In this document: piece by piece, positions 63,729 to 64,000 of the stretch
Layout of the letters: each line of letters starts with the position of its first letter
Position numbering within the stretch: position 1 is the stretch's first letter
NCBI GenBank assembly: GCA_964575455.1
Contig: CAZNRX010000015.1
Location: 1-64,000 of the forward strand
DNA length: 64,000 nt
Reading direction: 5' to 3'
Origin: SKLM01 sp964575455
GTDB taxonomy: Bacteria; Chloroflexota; Anaerolineae; B4-G1
Position numbers and translations under genes: made by a program
The notes under the pieces: model-generated
What the model was told of the DNA's origin: nothing
Seen by the model: only the letters and a program-made list of their open reading frames with translations
The model's database searches: none

Positions 63729-64000
63729 CTACCGTTTCAGCCGCCCGATCAGAGCCACCGGATCCACCATGTGGCCCGCATAGCACGTCTGGCCCTCATG
63801 GTCCACGTTGAGGGGACGTCCTGTCTCGCGTGCCAGCTCCCAGAACAACTCCGGCGTCAGGTCGGGGTACACCTGAGCCGCCAGGACATAGACGCCGGCT
63901 ACGTAGGGCGTGGCCCAGCTCTGACCGCCGTCGCGGTCGAACGTGTAGTGGTGGGGGCTTGCCGGAGCGGTCACCGCATGCGAGTCCATGGGAACCAGCA
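63729..64000 (-). CDS. Subtilase (S8) peptidase, C-terminal part, cut by window edge
   Basis: The visible part reads FDRDGGQSWATPYVAGVYVL, where the Ser of GQSWATPYVAG is the catalytic serine of the S8 family. The frame remains open through the window edge at 64000, so the catalytic Asp and His lie outside. The C-terminus is short after the serine (ALIGRLKR). Confidence 0.8.
   Translation of the reverse strand, partial: LVPMDSHAVTAPASPHHYTFDRDGGQSWATPYVAGVYVLAAQVYPDLTPELFWELARETGRPLNVDHEGQTCYAGHMVDPVALIGRLKR

Overview
The window reads as a high-GC, Gram-type-atypical, anaerobe-leaning bacterium, most likely of the phylum Chloroflexota (Anaerolineae-like). This is inferred from membrane-anchored Ser/Thr kinases with long Thr/Pro linkers, many lipoproteins with the same linkers, secreted proteins that carry a YLPLVLK-like segment near the C-terminus, and anaerobic cofactor genes (AOR-type oxidoreductase, CooC/CooT, NifX-like, DUF1638, ferredoxin). 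No rRNA, tRNA, CRISPR array or complete mobile element was seen.

Layout. 0-3 kb: remnant of an MmeI-like methyltransferase, two small membrane proteins and a truncated MFS gene meeting at a rearrangement junction. 3.4-4.3 kb: MntA/HepT toxin-antitoxin pair. 4.3-6.2 kb: aldehyde:ferredoxin oxidoreductase with its own promoter. 6.8-32.6 kb, all on the + strand: an envelope and signalling block with three Ser/Thr kinases, an M14 carboxypeptidase, an L,D-transpeptidase, a CAP protein, two very large secreted proteins, an FHA-FHA-ABC exporter (Rv1747-like) and a giant alpha-2-macroglobulin. 32.8-35.2 kb: PPK2, a CPBP protease remnant, peptide deformylase. 35.3-44.3 kb (- strand): radical SAM protein, NAD kinase, ferredoxin, methyltransferase, thioredoxin reductase, DUF1638, CooT and CooC (nickel delivery), MFS. 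44.3-45.2 kb: two broken genes. 45.3-50.3 kb (- strand): a PadR-Mrp-DUF89-CGGC-3xDUF5320-NifX cluster behind a clear promoter/operator. 50.5-64 kb: lipoproteins, RNase HI, M24 peptidase, hydrolases, DUF362, Nudix, DUF4242 and a subtilase cut by the window edge.

Most important observation: the alpha-2-macroglobulin gene (27662-32626) is one continuous frame broken by a single TGA (31163-31165), and this TGA sits exactly at the cysteine of the thioester motif (Cys-x-Glu-Gln). A perfect 7-bp hairpin with a GGC loop starts 10 nt after it, which puts the loop 17 nt after the TGA, as in bacterial SECIS elements. This makes it a candidate selenoprotein with selenocysteine in place of the thioester cysteine. 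The main argument against is that the same window holds at least four other in-frame stops at non-Cys positions, two single-base frameshifts and several genes with internal or terminal deletions, so an ordinary nonsense change is possible.

The kinases, FHA-ABC exporter, cell-wall enzymes and macroglobulin lie together and point to envelope surveillance: phosphothreonine signalling could gate the exporter, while extracellular domains (including an apparently dead M14 peptidase domain on one kinase) sense ligands. This link is inferred from gene order and domains only.
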